Below, in pieces: positions 1-5,132 of a DNA stretch of 5,890 nucleotides. The notes below the pieces were generated by a model. It did no database searches, was not told the DNA's origin, and worked only from the letters and a program-made list of their open reading frames with translations. Every line of letters begins with the position of its first letter. Within the stretch, counting starts at the first letter, position 1. This stretch comes from an uncultured Eubacteriales bacterium (GTDB lineage Bacteria > Bacillota > Clostridia > Oscillospirales > Butyricicoccaceae): assembly GCA_910585875.1 (NCBI GenBank), contig CAJUIK010000098.1:1-5890 (forward strand), written 5' to 3'. The position numbers were made by a program, and so were the translations under genes.

Positions 1-564
1 GTGCAAGTCGGCCAAGGTTCCCTCCAACCCGCGGGCAGAGGATCCGTCTAAAAAGGCGGTGGGTTCGTCCAACAGAATCAGCTCCGGCTGCATGGCCAGC
101 ACTCCGGCAATGGACAATCGCTTTTTTTCGCCGCCGCTGAGAAGATGAGGGGGGCGGTCGCGCAAAGAGCCCAGTTCCAGCTGTTGGAGCGCCTGTTCTA
201 CCCGCCGGCGGACTTCTGCTTCCGGCAAGCACAGATTCATCGGTCCGAAGGAGATCTCCTCTTCGACCGTCGCGCCTACGAATTGCTGATTGGGGTCCTG
301 GAACACGACGCCCGCCGATTGCCGCAACAGATTCAGATCCTTCTTTTTGGCGGAAATTTTTTGTCCGCGCAGCAAAATCTCCCCTTTCTGGGGCTGAAGC
401 ACACCGTTACAACAGAGAAACAAGGTGGATTTTCCCGCGCCGTTGCCGCCGATCACAGCGACTTTTTCTCCGCTGGAGAAAGATAAGGAAAGGCTGCGCA
501 AAGTTTCCGGCTGCTCTTCATAGGCAAAGGATATGGATTTTAACTCCAATAATGGCGTTTCCAC
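1..564 (-). CDS. cbiO: Cobalt ECF transporter ATPase CbiO (partial, 3' end outside window)
   Basis: ATP-binding subunit that powers the CbiMNQO cobalt importer at the cytoplasmic face of the membrane. The 188 visible residues hold the ABC core in order: Walker A GGNGAGKST (39-47), Q-loop FQDPNQQF (88-95), signature LSGGEKKR (142-149) and Walker B LILLDEP (162-168) with the catalytic Glu. The QDPNQQF form is typical of energy-coupling-factor ATPases. The C-terminal part, with the switch His and the regulatory tail (the family is about 270-290 residues), lies beyond the left edge. I chose the GTG start at 564 because it gives the usual N-terminus just before the first beta strand; it lies 1 base after the cbiQ stop, with a GGAAAGGG sequence inside the cbiQ end as ribosome binding site. 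This spacing suggests translational coupling. A paralogue for another ECF transporter (EcfA) is excluded mainly by the cbiMNQ context. Confidence 0.95.
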   Translation of the reverse strand, partial: METPLLELKSISFAYEEQPETLRSLSLSFSSGEKVAVIGGNGAGKSTLFLCCNGVLQPQKGEILLRGQKISAKKKDLNLLRQSAGVVFQDPNQQFVGATVEEEISFGPMNLCLPEAEVRRRVEQALQQLELGSLRDRPPHLLSGGEKKRLSIAGVLAMQPELILLDEPTAFLDGSSARGLEGTLADLH

Positions 565-565
565 T

Positions 566-1483
566 TTAAATCGCCCTTTCCAAAATGAGAATCAAAAGAA
601 TGACTGCCGATAAACCGGCGGAGACGACGAGTTGAGACCGGCCGATCTGCTCGGGGCGGGGCAAAAATCGCAGCTCCCCGTCATAACAGCGGGATTCCAT
701 TGCGGTCAATAGGTCGCTTGTCCGCCGAAAGCTGAGGAATAGCAGACCAAAGGCATTTTTGAGCATGGTTGATATCCGCCGCCGGAACCCTTGGTATCCC
801 AGCCGGGATTCGGACGCAAGGGTCATTTGGCGATGGGTTTCCAGCAGAATAAATAGATAACGGTAAATCAGCGCCATCAGCTCCGTTGCCGCCGGCGGGA
901 CGCGGCAGCGGCCCAAGACCCCGATTAACCGGCTTATAGGGGTGGAGAGGCTGAGAAAATACAGGCAGCTTGTCGCCCCAAAGGCCCGGAACAGGGCGAG
1001 CGACGCCGTCTGTTGGCTTTGGGATGTGACGGATAGGCGCCAGTTCCCCAGCTGGAAAGAGAGAACAGCGCCTGGTTCGGAACCGATCTGGATCAGAATG
1101 GAGAGGCAGCTCAGCAGAATAAACAGCGCCGGAACCGACAGCAGAGAGAGATAATATTTCAAAGGAACCCCGCCCCGTCGCACTGTCAGCATTCCCATAG
1201 CTCCAAACAAGCAGATGGGAACAAGGGGCGTTTGGGCGGAAAGGACGGCGGCCGCGCAAAAGATTGCCAGCGCCAGCTTCCAGCCGCTGTGCCAGCCGCA
1301 TAGCCGAGATTGCTGCGCATAAAAATCGATGGAGAGGAAAGCGCCATGGGTATGGCGGCGAGAGCTTCCGACCCCTTGGGCTACGGCCGCCGCTAAAACG
1401 CCCGCCGTCAGCCATAGAATGGGAATCCTGCCATAAAACATCAGGAAAAAGACGACAGAAGACAAAGCCAGTTGAATCGCCAT
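566..1483 (-). CDS. cbiQ: Cobalt ECF transporter transmembrane coupling protein CbiQ
   Basis: Membrane scaffold (T component) that couples ATP hydrolysis by CbiO to movement of CbiM. The protein has 305 residues, several hydrophobic helices, and the two short conserved motifs expected in the coupling helices that contact the ATPases: ESRLG near residue 225 and MESRCYDG at 262-269. The family core (ELMALIYRYLFILLE) is clear. The start at 1483 is set by AAAGGAGG a few bases upstream; the reading frame stays open upstream to 1579, but that part runs into cbiN and has no ribosome binding site. The core homology, beginning IDFYAQQSRL, starts only near residue 52. The first ~37 residues form an extra hydrophobic stretch, probably one or two additional helices, making the protein longer than the usual 220-270 residues. 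It follows cbiN after a 25-base gap. Identity as CbiQ is strong; the role of the extension is unknown. Confidence 0.93.
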   Translation of the reverse strand: MAIQLALSSVVFFLMFYGRIPILWLTAGVLAAAVAQGVGSSRRHTHGAFLSIDFYAQQSRLCGWHSGWKLALAIFCAAAVLSAQTPLVPICLFGAMGMLTVRRGGVPLKYYLSLLSVPALFILLSCLSILIQIGSEPGAVLSFQLGNWRLSVTSQSQQTASLALFRAFGATSCLYFLSLSTPISRLIGVLGRCRVPPAATELMALIYRYLFILLETHRQMTLASESRLGYQGFRRRISTMLKNAFGLLFLSFRRTSDLLTAMESRCYDGELRFLPRPEQIGRSQLVVSAGLSAVILLILILERAI

Positions 1484-1508
1484 GGAGCCTTTCCTCCTTT
1501 TTGGCTTG

Positions 1509-1802
1509 TCAAATTTTCTTTTGGCCCTGAGAACGGCCGATGAAATAGCCGAACCCCAGGCCCAGGATGCCTGCGCCAAAGGCGGCTTGCAAGCAGAACA
1601 ACAGGCTTTCGGTTTCGCCTCCCGGCGGTTCTAGGATGTTTTCCGCCCAGGGCTCGTAATCGGGCGCGATTTGGGCGATTATCTCCTCGGCTTGCCCGTC
1701 TGCGCCTCCAAATTCGGAATCTGATATGGTCGCCAGCGGAAAAATCGCCAGCAGCGCGCAGGCCAACAGCAAAACGATTGCCAACAATCCTTTGTTTTTC
1801 AT
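1509..1802 (-). CDS. cbiN: Cobalt transport accessory membrane protein CbiN
   Basis: Small partner of CbiM, needed in CbiMNQO systems for cobalt delivery into the substrate-binding cavity. The 97-residue product matches the family length. It has an N-terminal membrane segment (about 5-25), an extracellular loop with the characteristic FGGADGQAEE and PDYEPWAENILEPPGGETESLL stretch split by short variable residues, and a second membrane segment (about 70-90) ending in a short basic tail. The ATG overlaps the cbiM stop as ATGA (4 bases) and AAGGAGG lies about 10 bases upstream, within the end of cbiM, so the two are very probably translationally coupled. The presence of CbiN, rather than the NikN/NikL arrangement, argues for cobalt over nickel as the substrate. 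Confidence 0.93.
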   Translation of the reverse strand: MKNKGLLAIVLLLACALLAIFPLATISDSEFGGADGQAEEIIAQIAPDYEPWAENILEPPGGETESLLFCLQAAFGAGILGLGFGYFIGRSQGQKKI

Positions 1803-2566
1803 TTTGCCAGTCCTCCTTTCAGATAGCCGATTTCCCGCAGCTCAGGCTGGGCCCAAGCCTCCAGCCCTATCATCACCACAGCGGTCAACAGACCTTCGAT
1901 AACGGCCAATGGAAGTTGGGAGGCGGCGAAGACGCCCAGGAATTTTGCCAGCGACGCGCCGAAACCCCCTATTGCGCTGGGATGGGCCGCCGCAAGCTGG
2001 ACGCTGGTAACGCAATAAGTGAAAAGGTCCCCAAGGAAAGCCGCCAGAAAGACCGAAACAAGCCGATTGACCTTCAGCTTTTTACACAGCGCAAAAACGC
2101 CGTAAGAGAGGAACGGCCCGGCCACCGCCATGCTGAACGTATTAGCGCCCAAAGTAGTCAGCCCGCCATGGGCCAGCAAAAGCGCCTGGAACAACAGCAC
2201 AATCACGCCGACCACAGCCATGGGGGAGGGGCCGAACAGGATAGCCCCCAGCCCGGTTCCGGTGGGATGGCTGGACGAACCTGTGACGCTTGGGATCTTA
2301 AGCGCCGACAGCACAAAGGCATAAGCCCCGGCCATAGCCAGCAAAAGCAGCGCCCGGCGCTTTTCGGATGCGATTTTCTTGATGCGGACGATGCCCAAAG
2401 CCAAAAAAGGCAGGGAAACCGCCGTCCAAAGGGCGGCTTGTCCGGCGGGCAGAAACCCTTCCATGATGTGCATGGCCCAGGCTGGGACGGAAAGCAGCCA
2501 GAATAGGGCCCCTATAGCGGCGAAAACAATCCAGCGCCGTTCCCATCGAGTCAATTTGTTTGTCAT
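1799..2566 (-). CDS. cbiM: Cobalt ECF transporter substrate-binding membrane protein CbiM
   Basis: S component that binds Co2+ and carries it across the membrane. The 255-residue product starts with a basic N-region and a hydrophobic stretch ending VPAWA (residues 27-31), then MHIMEGFLP. Cleavage after Ala31 would expose the Met-His N-terminus that supplies metal ligands in this family. The conserved metal-site motif SSHPTGTGLGAILFGP and the HGGLTTLGANTFSM helix are both present, followed by the usual C-terminal helices. I chose the ATG at 2566 because AAGGAGGAAG sits directly before it; an in-frame ATG at 2599 lies upstream of that site and is not needed. It is first in the operon, preceded by a riboswitch and terminator. 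Nickel-specific NikM is a close relative, but the CbiN partner and the B12 riboswitch favour cobalt. Confidence 0.95.
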   Translation of the reverse strand: MTNKLTRWERRWIVFAAIGALFWLLSVPAWAMHIMEGFLPAGQAALWTAVSLPFLALGIVRIKKIASEKRRALLLLAMAGAYAFVLSALKIPSVTGSSSHPTGTGLGAILFGPSPMAVVGVIVLLFQALLLAHGGLTTLGANTFSMAVAGPFLSYGVFALCKKLKVNRLVSVFLAAFLGDLFTYCVTSVQLAAAHPSAIGGFGASLAKFLGVFAASQLPLAVIEGLLTAVVMIGLEAWAQPELREIGYLKGGLAK

Positions 2567-2601
2567 GTTTCTTCCTCCTTCAAAATGAAACGGATCCAAT
2601 C

Positions 2602-2633
2602 AAAAAAGTCTTTTCCAAAAACGGAAAAGACTT
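2602..2633 (-). terminator. Intrinsic terminator, expression platform of the B12 riboswitch
   Basis: On the minus strand an 11-bp perfect stem (AAGTCTTTTCC / GGAAAAGACTT, plus-strand arms 2606-2616 and 2623-2633) with a 6-base loop is followed by six or more T. It lies between the riboswitch and cbiM, 35 bases before the cbiM start, so it must be conditional. It is the obvious off-switch for the cbiMNQO operon when cobalamin binds. The A/T-rich stem is fairly weak, which suits a switchable terminator. Confidence 0.88.
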
Positions 2634-2733
2634 CGTCAACAAATAAACCTACAGAAGTGTTCTCTGTAAGCTCAAAATTGTACCTGCTAAAGATTCCGTT
2701 AACTGTACAAGCTGCCGCGGCAAGGCGGCTATG

Positions 2734-2888
2734 ATTCGGCAGGCAGGTCTTCTGACTGAGGCATTGCGCGGCTTTTGCCTTCCCATACTCGCGTACAGTG
2801 GCGTTGTCAAAGCAGCTAAGCCAATACAGCGGCGGCTCCGTGCGGGATTCCCACCCGCTTCCCTGTTATCCTTGCGGCGCCTGCGAAT
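2734..2888 (-). promoter_or_regulatory. Cobalamin (B12) riboswitch
   Basis: An RNA aptamer in the leader of the cobalt transport operon, expected to bind adenosylcobalamin and switch transcription off. Read on the minus strand it has the B12 box AGTCAGAAGACCTGCC (plus 2742-2757), the GCCACTG element (plus 2796-2802), the AGGGAAGCGGGTGGGAATCC core (plus 2845-2864) and the CCGCCGCTGTA segment that follows it. The closing P1 stem pairs ATTCGCAGGC (2879-2888) with GCCTGCCGAAT (2734-2744), with one bulged base, and fixes the ends. It begins a few bases after the likely transcription start and is followed by the terminator at 2602-2633. Cobalt uptake genes are among the best-known targets of this class. 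Family and strand are clear; the B12 form bound was not tested. Confidence 0.95.
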
Positions 2889-2896
2889 TTTTCTAT

Positions 2897-2926
2897 ATTG
2901 TATCCCCGCTTCAGAGGGGTTGTCAA
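2897..2926 (-). promoter_or_regulatory. Sigma-A promoter of the riboswitch-cbiMNQO transcript
   Basis: Minus-strand -35 TTGACA (plus 2921-2926, perfect) and -10 TACAAT (plus 2897-2902, five of six) are separated by 18 bases. The predicted start near 2890 falls at the first base of the riboswitch P1 stem. The spacer holds a small dyad (CCCC, eight bases, GGGG). Confidence 0.88.
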
Positions 2927-3010
2927 GAAAATTTTAAAATTTCCGATGAGAGCTTTGGTTTTTTAGTAATCTGCAAAAAGAAGTTCTTTCTAGTTTGTCA
3001 AGAAAATTTT
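2920..3010 (-). repeat. 16-bp direct repeat carrying a -35-like hexamer, two copies
   Basis: The minus-strand sequence AAAATTTTCTTGACAA occurs twice, at plus 2920-2935 and 2995-3010, with starts 75 bases apart. The first copy supplies the -35 of the cbi promoter. The second copy has no acceptable -10 at the proper distance (TTTTGC at 17 bases), so it is not an obvious promoter. It may be a local duplication or a binding site. The 2936-3040 stretch otherwise shows only AT-rich sequence. Confidence 0.6.
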
Positions 3011-3042
3011 TATCAATGATTAGCAGGAGAACATTTGTCAGG

Positions 3043-3073
3043 GGGGGATTTCACCCAAAAGATGAAATCCCCC
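3043..3073 (-). terminator. Hairpin after the GNAT gene, atypical terminator candidate
   Basis: A perfect 11-bp stem (GGGGGATTTCA / TGAAATCCCCC) with a 9-base loop lies 13 bases past the stop of the acetyltransferase gene. On the minus strand it is followed by CCTGACAAATG, not a T-run; on the plus strand by TATAAGACG. It may stop or stabilise the acetyltransferase message, but as an intrinsic terminator it is incomplete on either strand. Confidence 0.45.
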
Positions 3074-3086
3074 TATAAGACGAAAT

Positions 3087-3629
3087 TTACTTCGCTAATA
3101 ACCATGCTTCTTTTGATATGCAGGTAATATGCTCTGTTCTCAGAACCCCTTCCAATGCGCAAGGAACATTGCCTTTTGTGTGGTGATATTGAAATCCACA
3201 TTTTTCCTGTACACGTTTTGATTTTAAATTTCCATCGAAGTACCCACACCAGATTTTGTTGAGGTTTAGTTCTTCAAAGCCATATCGCATTATCTCGCGA
3301 ACTGCTTCCGGTATAAGCCCTTGTCCCCAATATGGAACGCCGATCCAATATCCAACTTCACCCTCCGTTTCAGGAATGCCGAGATTACTTGCCTTACCAA
3401 GCATTAACCCTATGCTGCCAACTGGCTGTCCTGTTTCTTTCAGGACTACCGCATATGTTTCCGGTTCAGAAAGAACCCCTTCGATAATCTCTCTGCTGTT
3501 TTCTACACTCGTATGAACAGGCCACCCGGCAATCGGGCCTACGTCTGGATGACTCGCGTATTTATATAAATCCTCTGCGTCAAACTCCTGCCAAGGACGT
3601 AAAATTAGCCTTCCTGTTTCTAAAATCAT
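3087..3629 (-). CDS. GNAT-family N-acetyltransferase, RimJ/RimL type
   Basis: Cytoplasmic enzyme expected to move an acetyl group from acetyl-CoA to an amine; the acceptor cannot be read from the sequence. The 180-residue product fits the family length. It opens with LETGRLILRPW (3-13), typical of the RimJ/RimL subgroup, continues through EGEVGYWIGVPYWGQGLI (89-106), whose turn carries the acetyl-CoA pyrophosphate-binding loop, then the helix with PEAVREIMRYGFEEL, and ends the fold with N134-LKSKRVQEKCGF (134-145), the usual NxxSxRvxEKxGF motif. The ATG at 3629 has GGAGG 5 bases upstream; an in-frame ATG at 3674 lies over the promoter. The gene is a single unit with its own promoter and hairpin. 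Its base composition is clearly more AT-rich than cbi or sod, which suggests separate acquisition. Members of this subgroup range from ribosomal protein to drug acetylation, so no role is assigned. Confidence 0.88.
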   Translation of the reverse strand: MILETGRLILRPWQEFDAEDLYKYASHPDVGPIAGWPVHTSVENSREIIEGVLSEPETYAVVLKETGQPVGSIGLMLGKASNLGIPETEGEVGYWIGVPYWGQGLIPEAVREIMRYGFEELNLNKIWCGYFDGNLKSKRVQEKCGFQYHHTKGNVPCALEGVLRTEHITCISKEAWLLAK

Positions 3630-3673
3630 ATTTTCCTCCACAAATCCCCGATTTGTCGAATGGACACAAACCA

Positions 3674-3702
3674 ACTATACCACCATTGCAGACAATTTAC
3701 AA
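3674..3702 (-). promoter_or_regulatory. Promoter of the GNAT gene
   Basis: Minus-strand -35 TTGTAA (plus 3697-3702, four of six) and -10 TATAGT (plus 3674-3679, five of six) are separated by 17 bases and lie about 45 bases before the start codon. No other good promoter is seen in front of this gene. Confidence 0.6.
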
Positions 3703-3800
3703 CTTTCTTTTTCAGGTGCTGATAGTAGTAGTAAGCAATGCCCCGGTATATACCCGGCGCAGTTTGTTGGCGGCTGATGGCCCCCAAGCCCCCGGTGATT

Positions 3801-3814
3801 GACGCAGCTGCGTC
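3801..3814. repeat. Perfect 14-bp palindrome
   Basis: GACGCAGCTGCGTC is its own reverse complement. Perfect palindromes of this length suit a dimeric DNA-binding protein or a cruciform tip. No promoter elements flank it closely, so an operator role is only a possibility. Confidence 0.5.
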
Positions 3815-3895
3815 CGATGCATAAGCCGCCGTTGTCGTCTGCTGGTATGTCCGTACTGGGCAGGGAAGGAACGCCCGGTGGGGCTGCCCCTCGGA

Positions 3896-3956
3896 GAGCG
3901 CACGACTGCCGCAGGCAGTACCACCGCCCGTTTGCGGGTGGTGAATAAGTGCGCCC
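3896..3956 (-). ncRNA. Candidate structured RNA: compact three-way junction
   Basis: Read on the minus strand, an 8-pair outer stem (GGGCGCAC, 3956-3949, with GTGCGCTC, 3903-3896, one G-U pair) encloses two hairpins. The first (3942-3920) pairs ACCA+CCCG with CGGG+TGGT around a CAAA loop, with a 3-base bulge. The second (3919-3905) is ACTGCC-TGC-GGCAGT. The two hairpins abut with no spacer, one base separates the second from the outer stem, and six bases precede the first. Five more pairs (CCCTC/GAGGG, 3888-3892 and 3962-3966) may extend the outer stem past an internal loop. The outer-stem G-U pair would be an A-C mismatch on the other strand, which weakly favours the minus strand. I do not recognise the family. 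Confidence 0.4.
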
Positions 3957-3976
3957 CTCGAGAGGGCCGACAAAGA

Positions 3977-4017
3977 GAAGGGGGAGCGCCCAGGCCATCC
4001 CCGGAAGCTCCCCCTTC
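3977..4017 (-). repeat. 11-bp perfect inverted repeat / hairpin
   Basis: GAAGGGGGAGC (3977-3987) and GCTCCCCCTTC (4007-4017) form a perfect, very GC-rich stem around a 19-base loop. It sits immediately upstream (minus-strand sense) of the three-way junction. TCTCTTTGTC follows on the minus strand, too poor in T to be called a terminator. Confidence 0.6.
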
Positions 4018-4169
4018 GGTTCTCTCCTGCTGGTCGATCACCGCCCTCCAGCCTGTGCCATTCTGCCACAAATGAACCTCAGTCAATGTAATGTAGTGGT
4101 CTGGTGAAACCACCCTTTATACAGTACATCTCAGGAGAAGCCTATTGGGAGAAAAACAGAGAATCAGCC

Positions 4170-4198
4170 TTGACAAAGGGGAATAAATATATTACAAT
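4170..4198 (+). promoter_or_regulatory. Near-consensus sigma-A promoter facing into sod (antisense)
   Basis: TTGACA (4170-4175, perfect) and TACAAT (4193-4198, five of six) are 17 bases apart in an AT-rich setting. A start near 4205 would send transcription across the sod terminator hairpin, which has no U-tract in this direction, and into the 3' end of sod on the opposite strand. No plus-strand gene with a good start follows, so the product would be an antisense or regulatory RNA. Confidence 0.6.
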
Positions 4199-4218
4199 TA
4201 AAACGTAAAAAGGGGGAT

Positions 4219-4242
4219 AAAAAAGGCGGCCCAAAGGCCGCC
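4219..4242 (-). terminator. Intrinsic terminator of the sod operon
   Basis: Minus-strand stem GGCGGCC / GGCCGCC (plus arms 4236-4242 and 4225-4231) with a TTTG loop is followed by TTTTTTATCC. It lies about 47 bases past the sod stop and is a textbook rho-independent terminator. Confidence 0.93.
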
Positions 4243-4262
4243 AAGAGAGGGAGAAACACAAC

Positions 4263-4290
4263 AGCCAGTTCCGGTGGAACGAAACCGGCT
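4263..4290 (-). repeat. Hairpin at the sod stop codon
   Basis: AGCCGGTT (4290-4283) and AACTGGCT (4270-4263) form an 8-pair stem with one G-U pair. Its first two bases are the AG of the sod stop codon TAG. It precedes the real terminator and could protect the 3' end of the message. Confidence 0.4.
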
Positions 4291-4939
4291 AAAACGGGGT
4301 GTCTACGCCGCCGTCTATCAGGTTGCGATAGATGCCGCCGGCGTGTTCCCAATCGATATGACTGATCAGGGTATCCACATAATCAGCCCGCTTATTCTGA
4401 TAATCCAGGTAATAGGCGTGTTCCCAGACGTCTACCGCCACAACCGGGTAGAGCTGTTGGCGGTAGGGCGTATCCTGGTTGGAGGTGGCGATGATGCACA
4501 GAGAATTTACGTTTTTATCGTAGCATAGCCATCCCCAGCCGGAGCCAAAGACTTGGACAGAAACCTGGGCCAGGCGCTGTTTCATCTGGTCAAAGGAGCC
4601 AAAATCTCGGCGAATAGCCTCCAAAAAGGCGCCTTGGGGTTCCGAGGGCTTGGGGGACAGGCCCCGGAAATAGAAATCATGGTTAAAACAGCCGCCCCCA
4701 TTGTTGCGCGCCGCCGTTCGGATGTCGGCAGGGAGGGAATCCCATTGGCAGATCAGCTGCTCCAGGCAGGTATCGTGGTATTGGCTGTAGGGTTCCAACA
4801 GGGCGTTCAGCGAATCCACATAGTTGCGGAAATGCTTGCCGTGGTGGAGCTCCATGGTCTGGGCGCTGATATAGGGCTCCAGGGCGGCAGGGGGAAAATA
4901 CAGAGGCGGCAGTTGAAAAGGGTAGCGCATATTTTTCAT
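4289..4939 (-). CDS. sod: Superoxide dismutase, Fe/Mn family (Mn-type signature)
   Basis: Converts superoxide to oxygen and hydrogen peroxide. The 216-residue product is of normal family length. The N-terminal helical hairpin has LEPYISAQTMELHHGKHFRNYV with ligand His32 and the second-shell Tyr40. The second ligand His87 lies in NNGGGCFNHDFYF, and Asp170 and His174 in DVWEHAYYLDYQ. Gln155 in NQDTP occupies the place of the active-site Gln typical of Mn enzymes, and FGSGWGWL (131-138) is conserved. The sequence departs from the usual AGGHxNHxxFW around the second ligand: Cys84 where His is common and Phe91 where Trp is usual. The start at 4939 (MKNMRYPF) overlaps the preceding small gene by one base (TGATG); a second ATG at 4930 is possible. 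Frame continuity up to 5245 is not coding. No signal peptide is seen. It is the last gene of its operon; dismutases are found in spore coats of some clostridia and bacilli, so a spore role is conceivable. Confidence 0.95.
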   Translation of the reverse strand: MKNMRYPFQLPPLYFPPAALEPYISAQTMELHHGKHFRNYVDSLNALLEPYSQYHDTCLEQLICQWDSLPADIRTAARNNGGGCFNHDFYFRGLSPKPSEPQGAFLEAIRRDFGSFDQMKQRLAQVSVQVFGSGWGWLCYDKNVNSLCIIATSNQDTPYRQQLYPVVAVDVWEHAYYLDYQNKRADYVDTLISHIDWEHAGGIYRNLIDGGVDTPF

Positions 4940-5109
4940 CAGTCGGCCTCCGGTCCCTGATACTGGGCCAGATGCTGGGCGATGGCTTGGGCCTCCCCAG
5001 AAGGGAGATGGGCCATGCCGGCCTGGTGCAGGCTTTCCTGGATATAAGTGGGCAGATTCTGGCCGGACAGGCGGGAGACATTTTGGGGCTGGTCGGCAGT
5101 AGGAAACAT
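4939..5109 (-). CDS. Small hypothetical protein, 56 residues, coupled to sod
   Basis: Unrecognised soluble small protein. The ATG at 5109 follows GAGGTGA by a few bases, and the stop overlaps the sod start by one base, so it reads as a genuine operon member translationally coupled to sod. The product begins MFPTADQPQNVSRLSG, is rich in Gln, Ala and His (11 of the last 30 residues are Ala or Gln), and has no membrane segment, signal peptide or cysteine. The segment TYIQESLHQAG and SGEAQAIAQHLAQY (residues 21-50) could form two amphipathic helices. Too short to be found by usual gene length limits. Function unknown; a spore-coat or sod-associated role is only a guess from position. Confidence 0.7.
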   Translation of the reverse strand: MFPTADQPQNVSRLSGQNLPTYIQESLHQAGMAHLPSGEAQAIAQHLAQYQGPEAD

Positions 5110-5132
5110 AGCGTTCACCTCGTTTATAAAAT

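Larger units (their letters stand above)
3720..4115. other. Gene-poor, GC-rich block dense in inverted repeats
   Basis: About 400 bases between the acetyltransferase promoter and the sod terminator without a convincing gene. All three minus-strand frames and one plus-strand frame stay open for 200-440 bases, but none of these reading frames has a good ribosome binding site plus start, and they overlap each other, so open frames here reflect low stop-codon density. What is conspicuous is symmetry: GGTATATACC (3745-3754), a perfect 14-bp palindrome (3801-3814), GGGG-ctg-CCCC (3880-3890), a three-way-junction fold (3896-3956), an 11-bp hairpin (3977-4017) and GTGGT/ACCAC (4096-4113). It could be a non-coding RNA, a dispersed intergenic repeat or a decayed mobile element. 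I found no clear terminal inverted repeats. Confidence 0.5.

Noticed and set aside
145..486. 113-codon plus-strand reading frame
   Set aside because: Antisense to cbiO across its Walker A and signature motifs; no own signals.
681..1415. 244-codon minus-strand frame inside cbiQ
   Set aside because: Out-of-frame shadow of cbiQ, with Pro/Arg-rich translation and no ribosome binding site.
1778..2506. 242-codon plus-strand reading frame
   Set aside because: Antisense shadow of cbiM, whose motifs and ribosome binding site are clear; the translation is rich in Gln, Arg and Gly with no family resemblance.
2990..3005. Second minus-strand TTGACA as another cbi promoter
   Set aside because: No -10 element at 16-18 bases; kept only as part of the direct repeat.
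3626..4113. Three overlapping minus-strand reading frames of 107-147 codons in the block before the acetyltransferase gene
   Set aside because: They overlap in different frames, lack ribosome binding sites at their starts (the longest upstream one begins with GTG directly abutting AAAGG), and have low-complexity compositions expected of GC-rich non-coding sequence. One runs through the acetyltransferase promoter and start.
4274..4528. 84-codon plus-strand frame downstream of the antisense promoter
   Set aside because: Its GTG start is about 20 bases past the nearest purine-rich stretch and lies in a hairpin; the frame is a mirror of the conserved sod C-terminus, so it is probably only a shadow.
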